Source: Lenisia limosa (Eukaryota; Breviatea). Taken from it: a stretch of 31,186 nucleotides of DNA. Positions 1 to 10,021 of this stretch are shown here, in pieces; position 1 is the first letter of the stretch; the number at the start of each line of letters is the position of its first letter. The DNA is taken from the NCBI GenBank assembly GCA_001655205.1, contig LPNZ01009409.1:1-31186 (forward strand), written 5' to 3'. A program made the translations under genes and the position numbers. Below the pieces are notes generated by a model. The model ran no database searches and was not told the DNA's origin. It was given only the letters and a program-made list of their open reading frames with translations.

Positions 1-350
1 ATGTGCGTATATAATATCATATAGTATATCATATATATCATATATTATTGATATGAGGGTGTGTGCAGATGTTTAATTAGCACGGGCGGTAACTTAGGCC
101 ATCGTCATGTAGTATACTATATAGAATTTTGCTAGGTAGGGTGTCAGAGGCCAACTTCAAATGTATGGAAAATTTATATACTGGATGACCCTCACTGTGT
201 CATATATGGACCATTGCCATAATTTGCCAAACAAATGATCTTCTTTTTTTCTTCTGGTCTCCTCCGCCTCTTTTTTAATCCGTTAGATTTTCCTTGCTGT
301 CACGATTGGATGTTTTGAAACCATGACTTCATTTTGTACTCACACACCAG
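1..350. other. Left edge, no gene resolved; AT-rich island at 1-55
   Basis: This stretch begins with an AT-rich island of TATATCATAT-type words and then holds no frame I can tie to a family. If the SFT2-like gene has its usual first membrane helix, one exon should lie here or just outside. The stretch after TTAG at 286 encodes a short hydrophobic run, but no good donor follows it. Confidence 0.4.
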
Positions 351-356
351 TCACTC

Positions 357-1366
357 ATGTCTCTCAAAAACCTGGTCACCAAGCCTGAGAAGTTTGCCAT
401 GACGTACTCTCTAGGTATCCTCCTGACTCTCGCGTATGTTCGGCTTTGCTTGTGTTGAGGAAGGAAAATGAAAAGAGTCAGAAATTTGGAGGTCATTATC
501 GATTGTTCATTAAAAAGGCAAGGTTTTAAGCAGAGAGGACTTTATTATCCTGATTTCTGACCCCTTGTGTATATTTTCCACTGACTGTTGAAACGGTATT
601 GATATTGATAACAGATGTCCTCTTTATTTTTCCACAGCTCATCGCTCTTTCTGATGGGCCCAATGCAGCAAATAAAAACCATGTTCGCTCCTGTTCGAGC
701 GGTTNNNNNNNNNNNNNNNNNNNNNNNNNNNNNNNNNNNNNNNNNNNNNNNNNNNNNNNNNNNNNNNNNNNNNNNNNNNNNNNNNNNNNNNNNNNNTTGA
801 AAAATATTATAAACAGCTTGTTGTATTGGATTTGTGTGTGTGGGGGAGGGGGGTACTGGAATATCATTTCATCTCTGAACATCCATCACGTCAACTAGGT
901 AGCTACCAGTATCTTCCTTGGTTGCCTCGCACTCACCATGTAAGATTGAAAACCGTGTAGCTGTTGATATTTTTTCTTTGAGACCATAGCTCTTACCAAA
1001 AAGATACTCTGTTTTCTTTGTTCGCCCTGTGAGCCGAGGCTTTGTGCTGCTTCTCCTCGTCTCTCAAGCTCTGTCTTTCTTCTGGTGGGTGGAATGCCTT
1101 TATCGATATCACTTCTGGTCTGTTGGATTTTATGGGCTCATTGCCAGATAAATCCAATGTCTTCTATTTCCTCTTGACTCTTCTCATTGTTTGATTCCGT
1201 CTTCTTTGTCCCCCCCCCCCNNNNNNNNNNNNNNNNNNNNNNNNNNNNNNNNNNNNNNNNNNNNNNNNNNNNNNNNNNNNNNNNNNNNNNNNNNNNNNNN
1301 NNNNNNNNNNNNNNNNNNNNNNNNGATATAGTGGGACGAACATTCAAGTTTATGATCGGTGCCTAG
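357..1366 (+). CDS. SFT2-family Golgi/endosome vesicle traffic protein, 5' end incomplete
   Basis: SFT2 proteins are small four-helix membrane proteins of the Golgi that take part in retrograde fusion of endosome-derived vesicles. Visible exons are 357(or 351)-433, 638 to at least 704 (runs into a gap), 899-939, 1004-1084, and a last piece from 1325 to the TAG at 1364-1366. Joined in phase they read TKPEKFAMTYSLGILLTL, then SSLFLMGPMQQIKTMF, then a hydrophobic ATSIFLGCLAL helix, then RGFVLLLLVSQALSFFW, and end FKFMIGA. This matches the family core, with helix 2, the GPxxQxKxMF loop, then helices 3 and 4. The first helix is not seen, so the ATG at 357 is probably internal and upstream exons lie before 350 or outside the window. 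The YSLSYIP-like segment probably sits in the second N gap. The acceptor at 1003 has a weak pyrimidine tract. The family call is good; the exact structure is uncertain. Confidence 0.72.
705..796. other. Assembly gap (N) in the SFT2-like gene
   Basis: 92 N. The gap begins at or near the end of the second visible exon (GCGGTT). Confidence 0.99.
1221..1324. other. Assembly gap (N) beside a poly-C run
   Basis: 104 N, preceded by ten C. It probably hides the penultimate coding part of the SFT2-like gene. Confidence 0.99.
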
Positions 1367-1473
1367 CCGCTTCTCTGTATATTACGTTCTTGCTTGCAAA
1401 GAGTACTCTAACTCATATTGTGATTCTTGTGAAGCTCCTTTGAAGAGCGGCAAAAAATAAATAATACACAACA

Positions 1474-4400
1474 CTACTTGCTGTCGTGATAGGTGAAGAT
1501 ACTGTTGAATTGGAACTTTGACAGTCGAACCATAGCACCTTAAGTATTAGAGGGGAGGTTTAGATATCAACCACCAAGGAAACCAATCTAAAGCGTTTGA
1601 AAACAGTCAAGCAAATCCCTGCCAACCCTCGGCTTCCACCAAGTTAGTAACTTTGGAGTCGACATGAGAGTACACCGTCCTTGACTACGGTGTAAAACAA
1701 TGTGCCGAATATAGCCCTCTCCAACAAGAATGTGATCATCCATCAAAGACACAAGCCACAAACCTCAGCTCGTTTGCTGCAGACCCAGCCGTCAGACTTG
1801 TGGTGTGCTGCCACCTCCTGGAAGCCCAGCGTCTCTCTGTACGGATGAATGTGATAGGAGAATATCGACAATCATCAAGCACTTATTGACAACTTCAGTA
1901 TTGTAGTTATACATACAATAGTATATGATATATTATAGCTATACTCTTCCATTTCTCTGTAATAAGCACCCGCCCACGAATCCATTTGGTCTCGAACTTG
2001 GTTGAGAAGTGACTGGATCACTGGGGACACTTTGATGCTAAAATTAATTAAAATGGCTGGCTTTCTAGTATTGGTTTTCAGTCTTGCACGACATGAAATG
2101 AAACAACGTCTGGCTTGAAAGGTCGCGATCCCTCCACCCCTCATCAGCCCCGTCAAAACACCCCGCATACCTGCCATTGGAGTGGGCATCAAACGTCGTC
2201 TTGAATGCCCGGTTACTGGGGTTGAAGTAGGCGTATCGCGAGAGGTCTTCCCTACAGTGCCAATGTCAATGTTTATCAAGCGATATAGGTCTTAACTTGC
2301 AACCACCCCCACAATTGTCAAGATTTGCAACCACGCCCACAATTGTCTAGACTTGCCTGTCTTGGCAACAGACGGTAAGCTGTCAATGGCGTCGATGCTA
2401 CGATCGCTTAAGAGGGTCGCGGTTTTAACATAGTCTTCGTCCGTTAACATATGGTCCGCGGACAGGATCAGGACCACCACTAGGCGACCGTACTGAATAC
2501 TGGTTATTTCGTGATGGTTTCAAGACGCAAAATGATAGAGGATATAGTATTAATGCGAATTATAGTTCCAAAAGCCTGGCTCGGTCGAAGGACAAAAAGG
2601 AACGTAACCAAGCGTGACTTGCATGATTTAGATTTAGTAATAAAAGTAATTATTATTGACATAAGGGAACAACAGTTATGATTATCATACTGACTAAGAT
2701 CATTTAGTTAAATTCCAGTAAAAGTAGTAAAAAGATAACGGCACCTTAAGGTTGTGTTCAGCGTGACGATTTTCTCGAACTATGTAATATTACCTGCTTT
2801 AAAAGAAGACGACAAAAAGGGATCTAAAGAAACAGAACGGCCAAATTCCAGTACCAAACCTGGTATATGAGGAAACGGGCGGGGTCATCAGGTCCAATAA
2901 AACAAAGGTCTAAAGGGTGAAGAGGAAAGTTACGTTGAGAGATCTGCGCCAACGTGTCCCTAATAAATACCTGGTGGAGGGGGTGGGAGAATGACAGATG
3001 CTCTTGAATTGGCCGAAATTGGGGAAACTAAAGCAAATGAGAACCTTTCTCGTGTTTTGAACGCTTCAAAAACGTCTCTGCCCATACACCACCTAGTAAA
3101 GGGTCAGCATTGATGTAGGTTCCACGGGGATGCTCGGGGACGGAAATGCCATCCCAGTTGACTCGTTCGTCCTAAGGTGTTGGCCAATTGGGCAGATTAC
3201 AGAAATAGTTTATTTTGGGTAATACCTAAAAGCACTACATGTTCAAAAGGGACACACTGTTTCTTACAAGATTGATCCTTTTTGTGATCAGAGCAGTTAC
3301 TTACCAAATCCTGCATCAATGCACAACACTGGTCGTAGCCAATTCCGCAATAGGCAAGTTTGGCATCGCAGAACACAGCGGAAGCCCGGACCTTCTTCTC
3401 GCCACTTGGCCCTACTAGCAGCTTCTCAACCAGCTGAATTCTTATGAAACAAAATCCCTCCAAAAATCAACTAGTAGTATATTAGCAAACATTTGAGGCT
3501 CCTGTGTTAGAAATGGGAACAGAAAGATCCCATTCCCAGTTGCCAAGAGTTATTGCAATAAAACCCCACATACCTGGCACATATCACTGAGTTTCTCAAA
3601 GACGTCACGACCGACGGGTAAATACCGCAAACCGTTNNNNNNNNNNNNNNNNNNNNNNNNNNNNNNNNNNNNNNNNNNNNNNNNNNNNNNNNNNNNNNNN
3701 NNNNNNNNNNNNNNNNNNNNNNNNNNNNNNNNNNNNNNNNNNNNNNNNAGAGTAAAGAAATAAAAATGATGTCTGTATCTCAGTTCCAAGTGAATTTCCC
3801 TCTAAAAACAAATAAAAAGCGCCTGATAGTTATCCAAAATACAATATGATATACTATACAATGATATATGATATGTTGTCCACACAAGGATCAGGTACAG
3901 GGGCTTTACTTGGTGAAAGTATATGATATATAGTTATACTAATATGTACATATATCAATATATCATATGATGTATTACACAGTATAATATTGAATTTTTG
4001 TTTTTGTTTTTGAAATGATTCAATAAAACAAAGCTTTTTCCCTCAACACGAAGGTCTTGTTTCGCATCCAAGAAATGCATTTGCATCTCAAGCCCCACCC
4101 ACAGTGGACCATGAGATCTTGGGTATTCTCTCAGTGTAGAAGCTGTTGAGACGATGCCTCAAACCGTCCGCTTCCCTGCCCAAAACATGGCGTTGGGCAG
4201 GACCGTGACAAAACTAGATATAAGAACCAAATAATCTGAACTCCCAATCAAAAATGAAGAATTATCAACATAAACAAAGTCCAATCTCTTTGAATAGTCC
4301 CATAACTGCCTCATCACAAATATACTTTTGCATTCAAATATAACGTAATATGCATTCAAAGGATACAAACGTTGGGAAAGAAGGAAAAAGGTTACAAAAG

Positions 4401-4931
4401 CAAGATATTCTGTTTTACTAAGGGAGCGTTGACATATCCAGCACCACAGCAAGGTCCCCACCTGGAAGTGCAGCACCAGTGAGTTGATGGCGGCGAAGAG
4501 AGCTGTGGTTGAGAGGAGATCAGGCCGATACTGATCGTGCTTCTTCTTTGACTCAGCAGGTTGGAAGGGGATCGTGAAAACCGTAACAATCCAGAAGTCC
4601 TTTTCAAACTGTAGAAAGATCCTTCGGGTTTTCTTGGTGTCAAGAACCTGGATGTCTTTGGAGGGGTTGAAGGTACTAGAGGGTGAGTTGTGGGAAAGAG
4701 ACCAACGAGACGAGAGTGCGAGCAGCTTCACAGAACCCGACTAGGGACTGTTGTTTGAAGATATGGCGATCAGTTGGCCAATGATAGAGGACCTGCAGGG
4801 TAAGCAGCAAGAATCGAGGACGCAAAACCGCCAACCTTGTCCTTCTCATCTTCTTCTCGATCGCCTGCAAGCTCCGAATTGAATATCACAAACGACTGGA
4901 GCGTTGTAAGCTCAAAAGAACTTCCACCCAT
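1474..4931 (-). CDS. CCZ1: CCZ1, vacuolar fusion protein (Mon1-Ccz1 Rab7 GEF subunit)
   Basis: Ccz1 pairs with Mon1 to activate Rab7/Ypt7 on late endosomes, vacuoles and autophagosomes. Fourteen exons were read on the minus strand: 4931-4836, 4792-4707, 4675-4462, 4213-4103, 3636(gap)-3574, 3433-3305, 3171-3093, 2909-2860, 2492-2353, 2251-2171, 2037-1970, 1834-1764, 1684-1627, 1538-1474. All phases agree. The N-terminal longin part reads LQSFVIFNSELAG, then VLYHWPTD and GFCEAARTLVSTFNPSKD. The middle reads RYLPVGRDVFEKLSDMC. The C-terminal domain reads YAYFNPSNRAFK, IKVSPVIQSLLNQVRDQ, DGWVCSKRAE, SKVTNLVEAE and KFQFNSIFTYHD, in the same order as human CCZ1. About 436 residues are visible plus those lost in the gap at 3637-3748, against 482 in human. 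The ATG at 4929-4931 directly precedes the conserved start of the longin fold. A short exon could be missing between 2493 and 2859. The gene ends 107 bp from the convergent SFT2-like gene. Confidence 0.87.
1908..1945. repeat. AT-rich island, CCZ1 intron 11
   Basis: Contains ATACAATAGTATATGATATA and a following TTATAGCTATA. This is one of a set of islands sharing ATATGATAT-like words. Confidence 0.6.
2301..2356 (-). repeat. 28-bp tandem duplication on a CCZ1 splice donor
   Basis: Two copies of a 28-bp unit (2301-2328 and 2329-2356) differ at a few positions, and a 10-bp remnant of a third lies at 2291-2300. Read on the gene strand, the first copy carries the last four exon bases and the donor GCAA|GTCTAG of exon 9. 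The second copy has GCAAATCT, which has lost the GT. The remnant reads GCAA|GTTAAG, again donor-like. Confidence 0.85.
3637..3748. other. Assembly gap (N) in CCZ1
   Basis: 112 N that remove the 5' part of exon 5 and its acceptor. Confidence 0.99.
3838..3985. repeat. AT-rich island, CCZ1 intron 4
   Basis: About 150 bp with repeated ATATGATAT and TATATCATATGATGTA words that pair with each other as inverted repeats. Confidence 0.65.
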
Positions 4932-5790
4932 TACAACATCAAATTTCACCTCAAAATTAAAAAAAAAAAATCCTGAAAACNNNNNNNNNNNNNNNNNNNN
5001 NNNNNNNNNNNNNNNNNNNNNNNNNNNNNNNNNNNNNNNNNNNNNNNNNNNNNNNNNNNNNNNNNNNNNNNNNCTTGTTTGGACGACTGTCTTTGGATCT
5101 TTGCAGGATCGTTGGTTGTGATTTTATTGGGAAAATTATAAATCCACTTTGTCAGGTTGTCGGGGAGTGGGGGGAGCTCTTGCCAGAATCATATAGCATG
5201 TAACTTCTGGGTAACATTGTTCCATGTCAATTTCACTACTTTTGGTCACCTTGCCACCTTGCTGTTTTGTAACCTTCTCTTGTGTAAATCATCATATGCA
5301 CCTCCCAACCATCTCATCTTCCATTATACTTCTGTTACAAGGGGGTTACTAGTACATTTACACATTCTACAGATCAAATACCATGTTTGTCCTTGACTCC
5401 AGGCTACAATAATGAGCACAGAATCAAATGTCGAGAATAAATCTCCAAACTCACCTCATCAGTATCAGAGGAGTCTGTCATTCGTGACGATCTGATGTGC
5501 AAATGAGAATAATGGGCTTTCAGATATGAAAAAAAATGATGATTCGTCCCCTATTGTTGATATTTGGTATCACGGCTTGAGTCTGTTTGGTGTCAAATTC
5601 CCCTCCTTGTTAGCTCAAACCATTTTATCATATATTTAACACAATATTCGATACCAATATCTTGAAAAAACACTCCCCCCTCACGAGGTGGCAATTATTG
5701 AGCCGGCACGTTGGACTCGTCGCGGTCGGAAGGGCTAATATTTCAGTCAAGGGTTCATGTATCCCCATGTTTCAAACTTAGTTCATGTTT
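4932..5790. other. Unresolved interval with an N gap; possible small gene
   Basis: This separates the start of CCZ1 from the end of the receptor gene. An N gap covers 4981-5073. On the minus strand an ATG at 5481 begins MTDSSDTDE and is followed by a good donor (GAG|GTGAGT) and an acceptor at 5404. I cannot extend it convincingly. On the plus strand two short frames, MSTESNVENK (from 5412) and KKNDDSSPIVDIWYHG (near 5530), do not join in phase. No family was recognised. The part next to 4931 must hold the CCZ1 promoter. Confidence 0.3.
4981..5073. other. Assembly gap (N) upstream of CCZ1
   Basis: 93 N, about 50 bp before the CCZ1 start codon, next to an A run (T run on the gene strand). Confidence 0.99.
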
Positions 5791-8700
5791 CTAAATGGGA
5801 ATACTCTCCTCGGATACCTTATCTATCCGCCTGCGCTGATACACGTCATCGGAGGCCTTGCCACGTTGCCGCTCCCCGATCCGATTCGGTACAGAGCCGC
5901 TCAATGATCGGTATTGACTACTTCGGCCAAGATAGCCCTCGGCTGAAGCCTTCTTCACGAGCTGGCCGAAGAGACCGATGGAGAGTGCTGAGGGGTGGGA
6001 ACTGTGGAGTTTTTTGCGATGGTATCTGAATTAATACTGCCTTTCAACGATAGGGTAACACCGGCATTACAGCATTACATGAATATCATATTATTATAGA
6101 TATTATAATATTATATGATATCATATGTAGTCGATTAATCCTTAAAATTCCATCTTTCTGAGGTAAACAGTTGACCCACCTCCAATCAACAGTGTTGAAA
6201 GCGCAATACCGATGTCATAAAAGTCGAAGTACGTCCTCGATGATCCCTGGTTCTCAGTTCCACTCGAAACTTGTCTAAGCGGTCAGAGGGGAATCTATCC
6301 TTTTTGAGAAATCTGACTCAAGTCTAAGAATCTCTATGTTATCAAAGGGCCCATAACCAGACTTGATATCTCGGAGCCATCGTCGCTGCAAAACGTTATA
6401 AAGTCCGTGTTGACGGATGGTGGAGATGATATGATTGAGATTAGCACGGAAGACTGGAGGAAGGTCATCTTGCGATCGCGAGTGCTGGAGAGTAAGATAT
6501 GAACATGTCCAATGGAAAATCCAAGTTTTTCCTTATCCTAGAGGTGAAACAACATACTTCTCATTTAGCTATTATATCCTAAAAACTAGAACAGCCGTTT
6601 CAGCCTACTTTCAGTGAGATAGCCTCATCAACCGCATGGTATTGGTCAGGATTGGGGAAAGGGTTCTAAATTGTCAGAGAAGACTGGAGGCTTCTTTTGC
6701 AAGCCAAAGTATCTCACCTCTCCTTCTCGATATGGAAGGACTATATGAAGGTACGCAGTCTCAAGTTCATCCTAAATCCATGAAGGTGCGCACATCGTTT
6801 ATTAGCAGGAGGGAAATAACAATCAAAGGAACAGAAAGTATTGATGTAAGCACGACCGCCGAGATTGCCCCTCCTTACTTGCACAATGTAGAGGTCATGA
6901 TTTTGGTTCTGCAGCACGAAGTTGGCAAGCCTTCCCTCATCATGGACAATGGCAACAATCTCTTTATTCAAAAGTGCTGAAAACCTGGGTGGAGTGAAAC
7001 CATATACGTAGCTATTATATTGTAAAAAAACGTAACTAGAACAGAGCCCCTTAATGTTCTCTATCAAAGCTGGAAGAAACAATATCAGCAAAATTGGCCA
7101 TCATACAGTTCTTTCTCCGAGGCAAATATGACGGGTATTGTTGAGGACTCTCTCACATAAATCGCCGCCAATGTGTCTTCTAAAGCTCCGACCTGCACTT
7201 ATGATTTCGGTTTGCACTGTAATGAAAAAAGAGCGCCATCCAACACAAAAGATCTTCCATTCCTGTAACAAACCTTGCGTCCGACCATATCCGACGCTTG
7301 GTCAATGTTGGGTGTGGCACTCGTCGACGTCAAGTGCGCCATCAGACCAGCCGTGTAACTTGCTATGAAGAGCGCCTGACGTGTGAGTTCGTTAAACCTC
7401 GCTGTGCAATATTGTTGAAGTTACGATATAGCTGACCTTTCAGTTGTTCCAACCAAAACAAAGAATCTTGATATTTCTTCAAATAACGACCTTAATATTC
7501 CCACGCCACATACCTTCACAACATACCACGCTGCCGCAAAAATACGGCCTCCAGTAGCTATGTGTGTTACAAAAAGGGGAGGAAAAAAAGCAAAGAATAT
7601 ATCATATGGGGGTGAGAAATAATAAGGACTTATAATATTCAAAATTTCAACCCAATCATTCCAGTAATAAAAACATCACATGTCTCATGCTTCCTGATCA
7701 TTTAACCAAGAAACAAAAGAAGGATTTATAAATGGATGGCAGTGCAAACATACTAATAATATCGCCCGCAGGATTGATGAAGAGCGTTGTAAACGACCAC
7801 TATACAGTCAGTTGAAATCCGGAAAGACCAGATCTACGATGCTACAATTTCTTTTGATCGGCTCAAAACAAGATCCCCGTACCCAGACAGCTTGTTTGAA
7901 GGAGAAAATCTTTCCATTCTTCCAGAACATAATAGAGTTAGAAGACTTCTCAAAATGGACACAAAGCAGTGCAACAAGGATGATCTGGAAGGTTGGTAAA
8001 TGAAGAGATATTAATTACACAAGTGTGTTGAAATAAGAAATAAATAAAGGGCATTTGGCCGAAGCTATCCACACTTATTAGTTAATTCACCAATCATTTG
8101 CCTTACAACTCTATGCACACAGCTTATAGTTCAGACATCATTCACCTTTATCTTAAGCTCAAAATAGTAGTCAGGATGTTTTGGGATAACATTCCTCCAT
8201 TTAATAGGATATACAAGAACGCCCAAAAACTAACTGATATAGTCCCCACAAACTGCAATAAAATAGAAAATCCAGAGTCCAGTTGAAAAGGGCCTAAAAA
8301 GTCAATGCTTAGTCCACCGAAATCAAGGGGCAAATGGGGGATGACAACAAGGCAGTGAAACAAAAGGCTATCAAGTGATAATTAATTAGTAATAATTCTT
8401 GAATATGAAAGGTCACGAATATAGTGACTACTATGAACAATTCTAAATTAATTATACTCAAATATATCATATGTATATCATATCGATATATAATCGATAT
8501 ATACCAGCAGATTTCGACTCAAGATGAGTGTAACCCACTTGAACAGGACAAACGCATCAGACTCCCTCTCAGTGATAGTGAGAATGCGAAGGCTGCTCCG
8601 ATAAAAATTCGTTGAAACGTCCACTAAACGAAGATAGTCCTCTGTGAGGGGGAATGCTGGGGGGTGAGATAGTCCTCTGTGAGGGGGAATGCTGGGGGGT

Positions 8701-9277
8701 GAGATATCCTGTACTATTTCGCCACTCAATACATAAAGACCAGCAGAGAATCAGGAAGATCAATTAACATAAAAAAAAATTGACTTCGAGTGACTATTTG
8801 ACCCATCAACATACATGGAAGACCAACGCGCATGCCTCCAGCCCGCACACGGAGAATTAAATCCACGTTAGAATCAACAATCGTGAATTCTGGTTAAAAA
8901 AAAAAACAAGGTACTAAAAGGGTTGTCAAGGTACGAAGCAATTTGTCTCCACATATCAACATTAAATCCCGAAATCTTGGTACCTGATATCATGAGCATT
9001 CAGAGTATAATAAGTTTTTGTTATAAAGTTTGACATGCTCCCCATTACCCTGGTCACTGTGAGAGACATTGCAGAAGGGAGGGTCATGAGTCAGGACCAC
9101 TTCAATTGTGTCATTGACGCCGTCTGAGCCAATGTGCATTGGAAACTCCACTTCACCTTCAAATATTGATGGTGATGCTGTGGCAGTTTTCAAAAGAAAT
9201 AAAGGCACGTAAAAGGACTGGGCAGCTATTGTTGCTGTGATGCTTAGCAGAAGCAACAACAAGACCTTGAGAAACAT
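5791..9277 (-). CDS. Ionotropic glutamate receptor-like ligand-gated ion channel lacking the amino-terminal domain
   Basis: Such proteins open a cation pore when a ligand closes their two-lobed (S1/S2) binding domain. Exons: 9277-9049, 8983-8915, 8889-8815, 8656-8539, 8293-8254, 7984-7883, 7799-7754, 7557-7514, 7375-7270, 7197-7107, 6984-6879, 6771-6718, 6484-6363, 6274-6176, 6025-5791, all in phase, about 511 residues. Residues 1-20 form a signal peptide. S1 starts at TIEVVLTHDPPF (about 57) and continues GFNVDMWRQIASYLDN and LTEDYLRLVDVST. Next come pre-M1 KPFSTGLW (164-171), M1, pore loop WSFTTLFINPAGD (212-224), M3 with IASYTAGLMAHLT (245-257), S2 ending near WLRDI, and M4 DIGIALSTLLIGGG. 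The last exon would add a basic cytosolic tail of about 77 residues. If its intron is not removed, translation stops at 6142-6144 after VYLRKMEF (444 residues). No LIVBP-like N-terminal domain is present. The family call is firm; the ligand is unknown. Confidence 0.86.
6076..6130. repeat. AT-rich island, last proposed intron of the receptor gene
   Basis: Words such as GAATATCATATTATTATAGA and ATATGATATCATATG. Its presence between 6026 and 6175 supports reading that stretch as an intron. Confidence 0.6.
8457..8508. repeat. AT-rich island, receptor gene intron 4
   Basis: Carries two inexact repeats, ATATCATATGTATATCATAT and CGATATATAATCGATATATA. Confidence 0.65.
8634..8703 (-). repeat. 35-bp tandem duplication of a splice acceptor in the receptor gene
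   Basis: Two identical 35-bp copies lie at 8634-8668 and 8669-8703. On the gene strand each contains CTCACCCCCCAG followed by the first bases of exon 4, so the acceptor itself is duplicated. Only the downstream acceptor (exon starting at 8656) keeps the frame into LTEDYLRLVD. The upstream one adds 35 nt and soon meets a stop. Confidence 0.95.
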
Positions 9278-9385
9278 GCTGCACCAGGAAGAGAACAACA
9301 AATAACTCCAATGATCACGATTTGTTTAGGTTTTCAGTAAATTAATATTTTTTGTATTTATTTTCTGTTTTTTTTTACATTATAT

Positions 9386-10021
9386 ATGCAAAAAGTGGAA
9401 AAAGGAGGATCGATGGGAAAGGGTAGAATGGTGAGAAAAAAGAAAAACGGAAAAAAAAAGCCACCCGGGTACACTCGGGGTTAAAACACAATGTGTTATG
9501 TGGTAAATTCATACTTCCTCTTATTCTAATATCGTATTGAACTGAACAGAACTGAACTATTTTATTATTTAAGCTTTGATTCCCCTTTTTTTTGTTCCTC
9601 TTCCTATTCCCATTTGGATTGAAAAGGTATGTTGGTTAACTTTTATATTGCTTGAGAATGTCTGTGACGAATAGCTTATCTGAGTGTGTGCATAACGATC
9701 AATACATGCCTCCCACTGATGCTTTCTAACGCTTGGCTACTGAGATTACTTGCTTCCTCATCAAAATATGTCTTTCAAATTCCCTCTCACTTTTTTCAGG
9801 AAGAGCGGCGGTCTCTGACCCGCACCAACTCTGGAGGTGAGCTTCATCAATAACCGTACTATTCTTCTGCCTGTGACGATAAAACATGTTCATCACACCA
9901 ATGACAACTGATTATTAAAACATGCACCACCAACTGACGGCATCATTTCTTATTAACATTTTCCAACTCGGATCCTCTTCTTATTATTTTAGCGAACCGC
10001 TCCAACCACTCAAATGAGTGA
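9386..10021 (+). CDS. Hypothetical small single-pass membrane protein
   Basis: I do not recognise this gene. Four exons (9386-9479, 9574-9626, 9800-9836, 9993-10021) join with matching phases and GT-AG borders to give 70 residues. The N-terminus is very basic (GKGRMVRKKKNGKKK). A hydrophobic stretch ALIPLFFVPLPIPIWI follows at about 33-48, and the tail EERRSLTRTNSG and NRSNHSNE is polar and ends at TGA. A second ATG at 9413 is also possible. The gene would be divergent from the receptor gene, with 108 bp between start codons. The last two exons, with the acceptor TTTTTTCAG and donor GGAG|GTGAGC, look the most reliable. The first exon could be chance because A-rich DNA gives lysine runs. Confidence 0.4.

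Noticed and set aside
5757-6029. A 90-codon plus-strand frame, and a second plus-strand frame with the hydrophobic run LLGYLIYPPALIHVIGGLAT
   Set aside because: The minus strand of the same DNA reads as a more protein-like tail (VYQRRRIDKVSEESIPI at its end) that joins the receptor gene in phase. The plus frames do not splice together consistently.
6741-6980. Plus-strand frame over 6636-6980 and exon-like readings at 6345-6480
   Set aside because: The minus strand here gives NKEIVAIVHDEGRLANFVLQ and NLNHIISTIRQHGLYNVLQ, which fit the S2 lobe of the receptor with correct phases.
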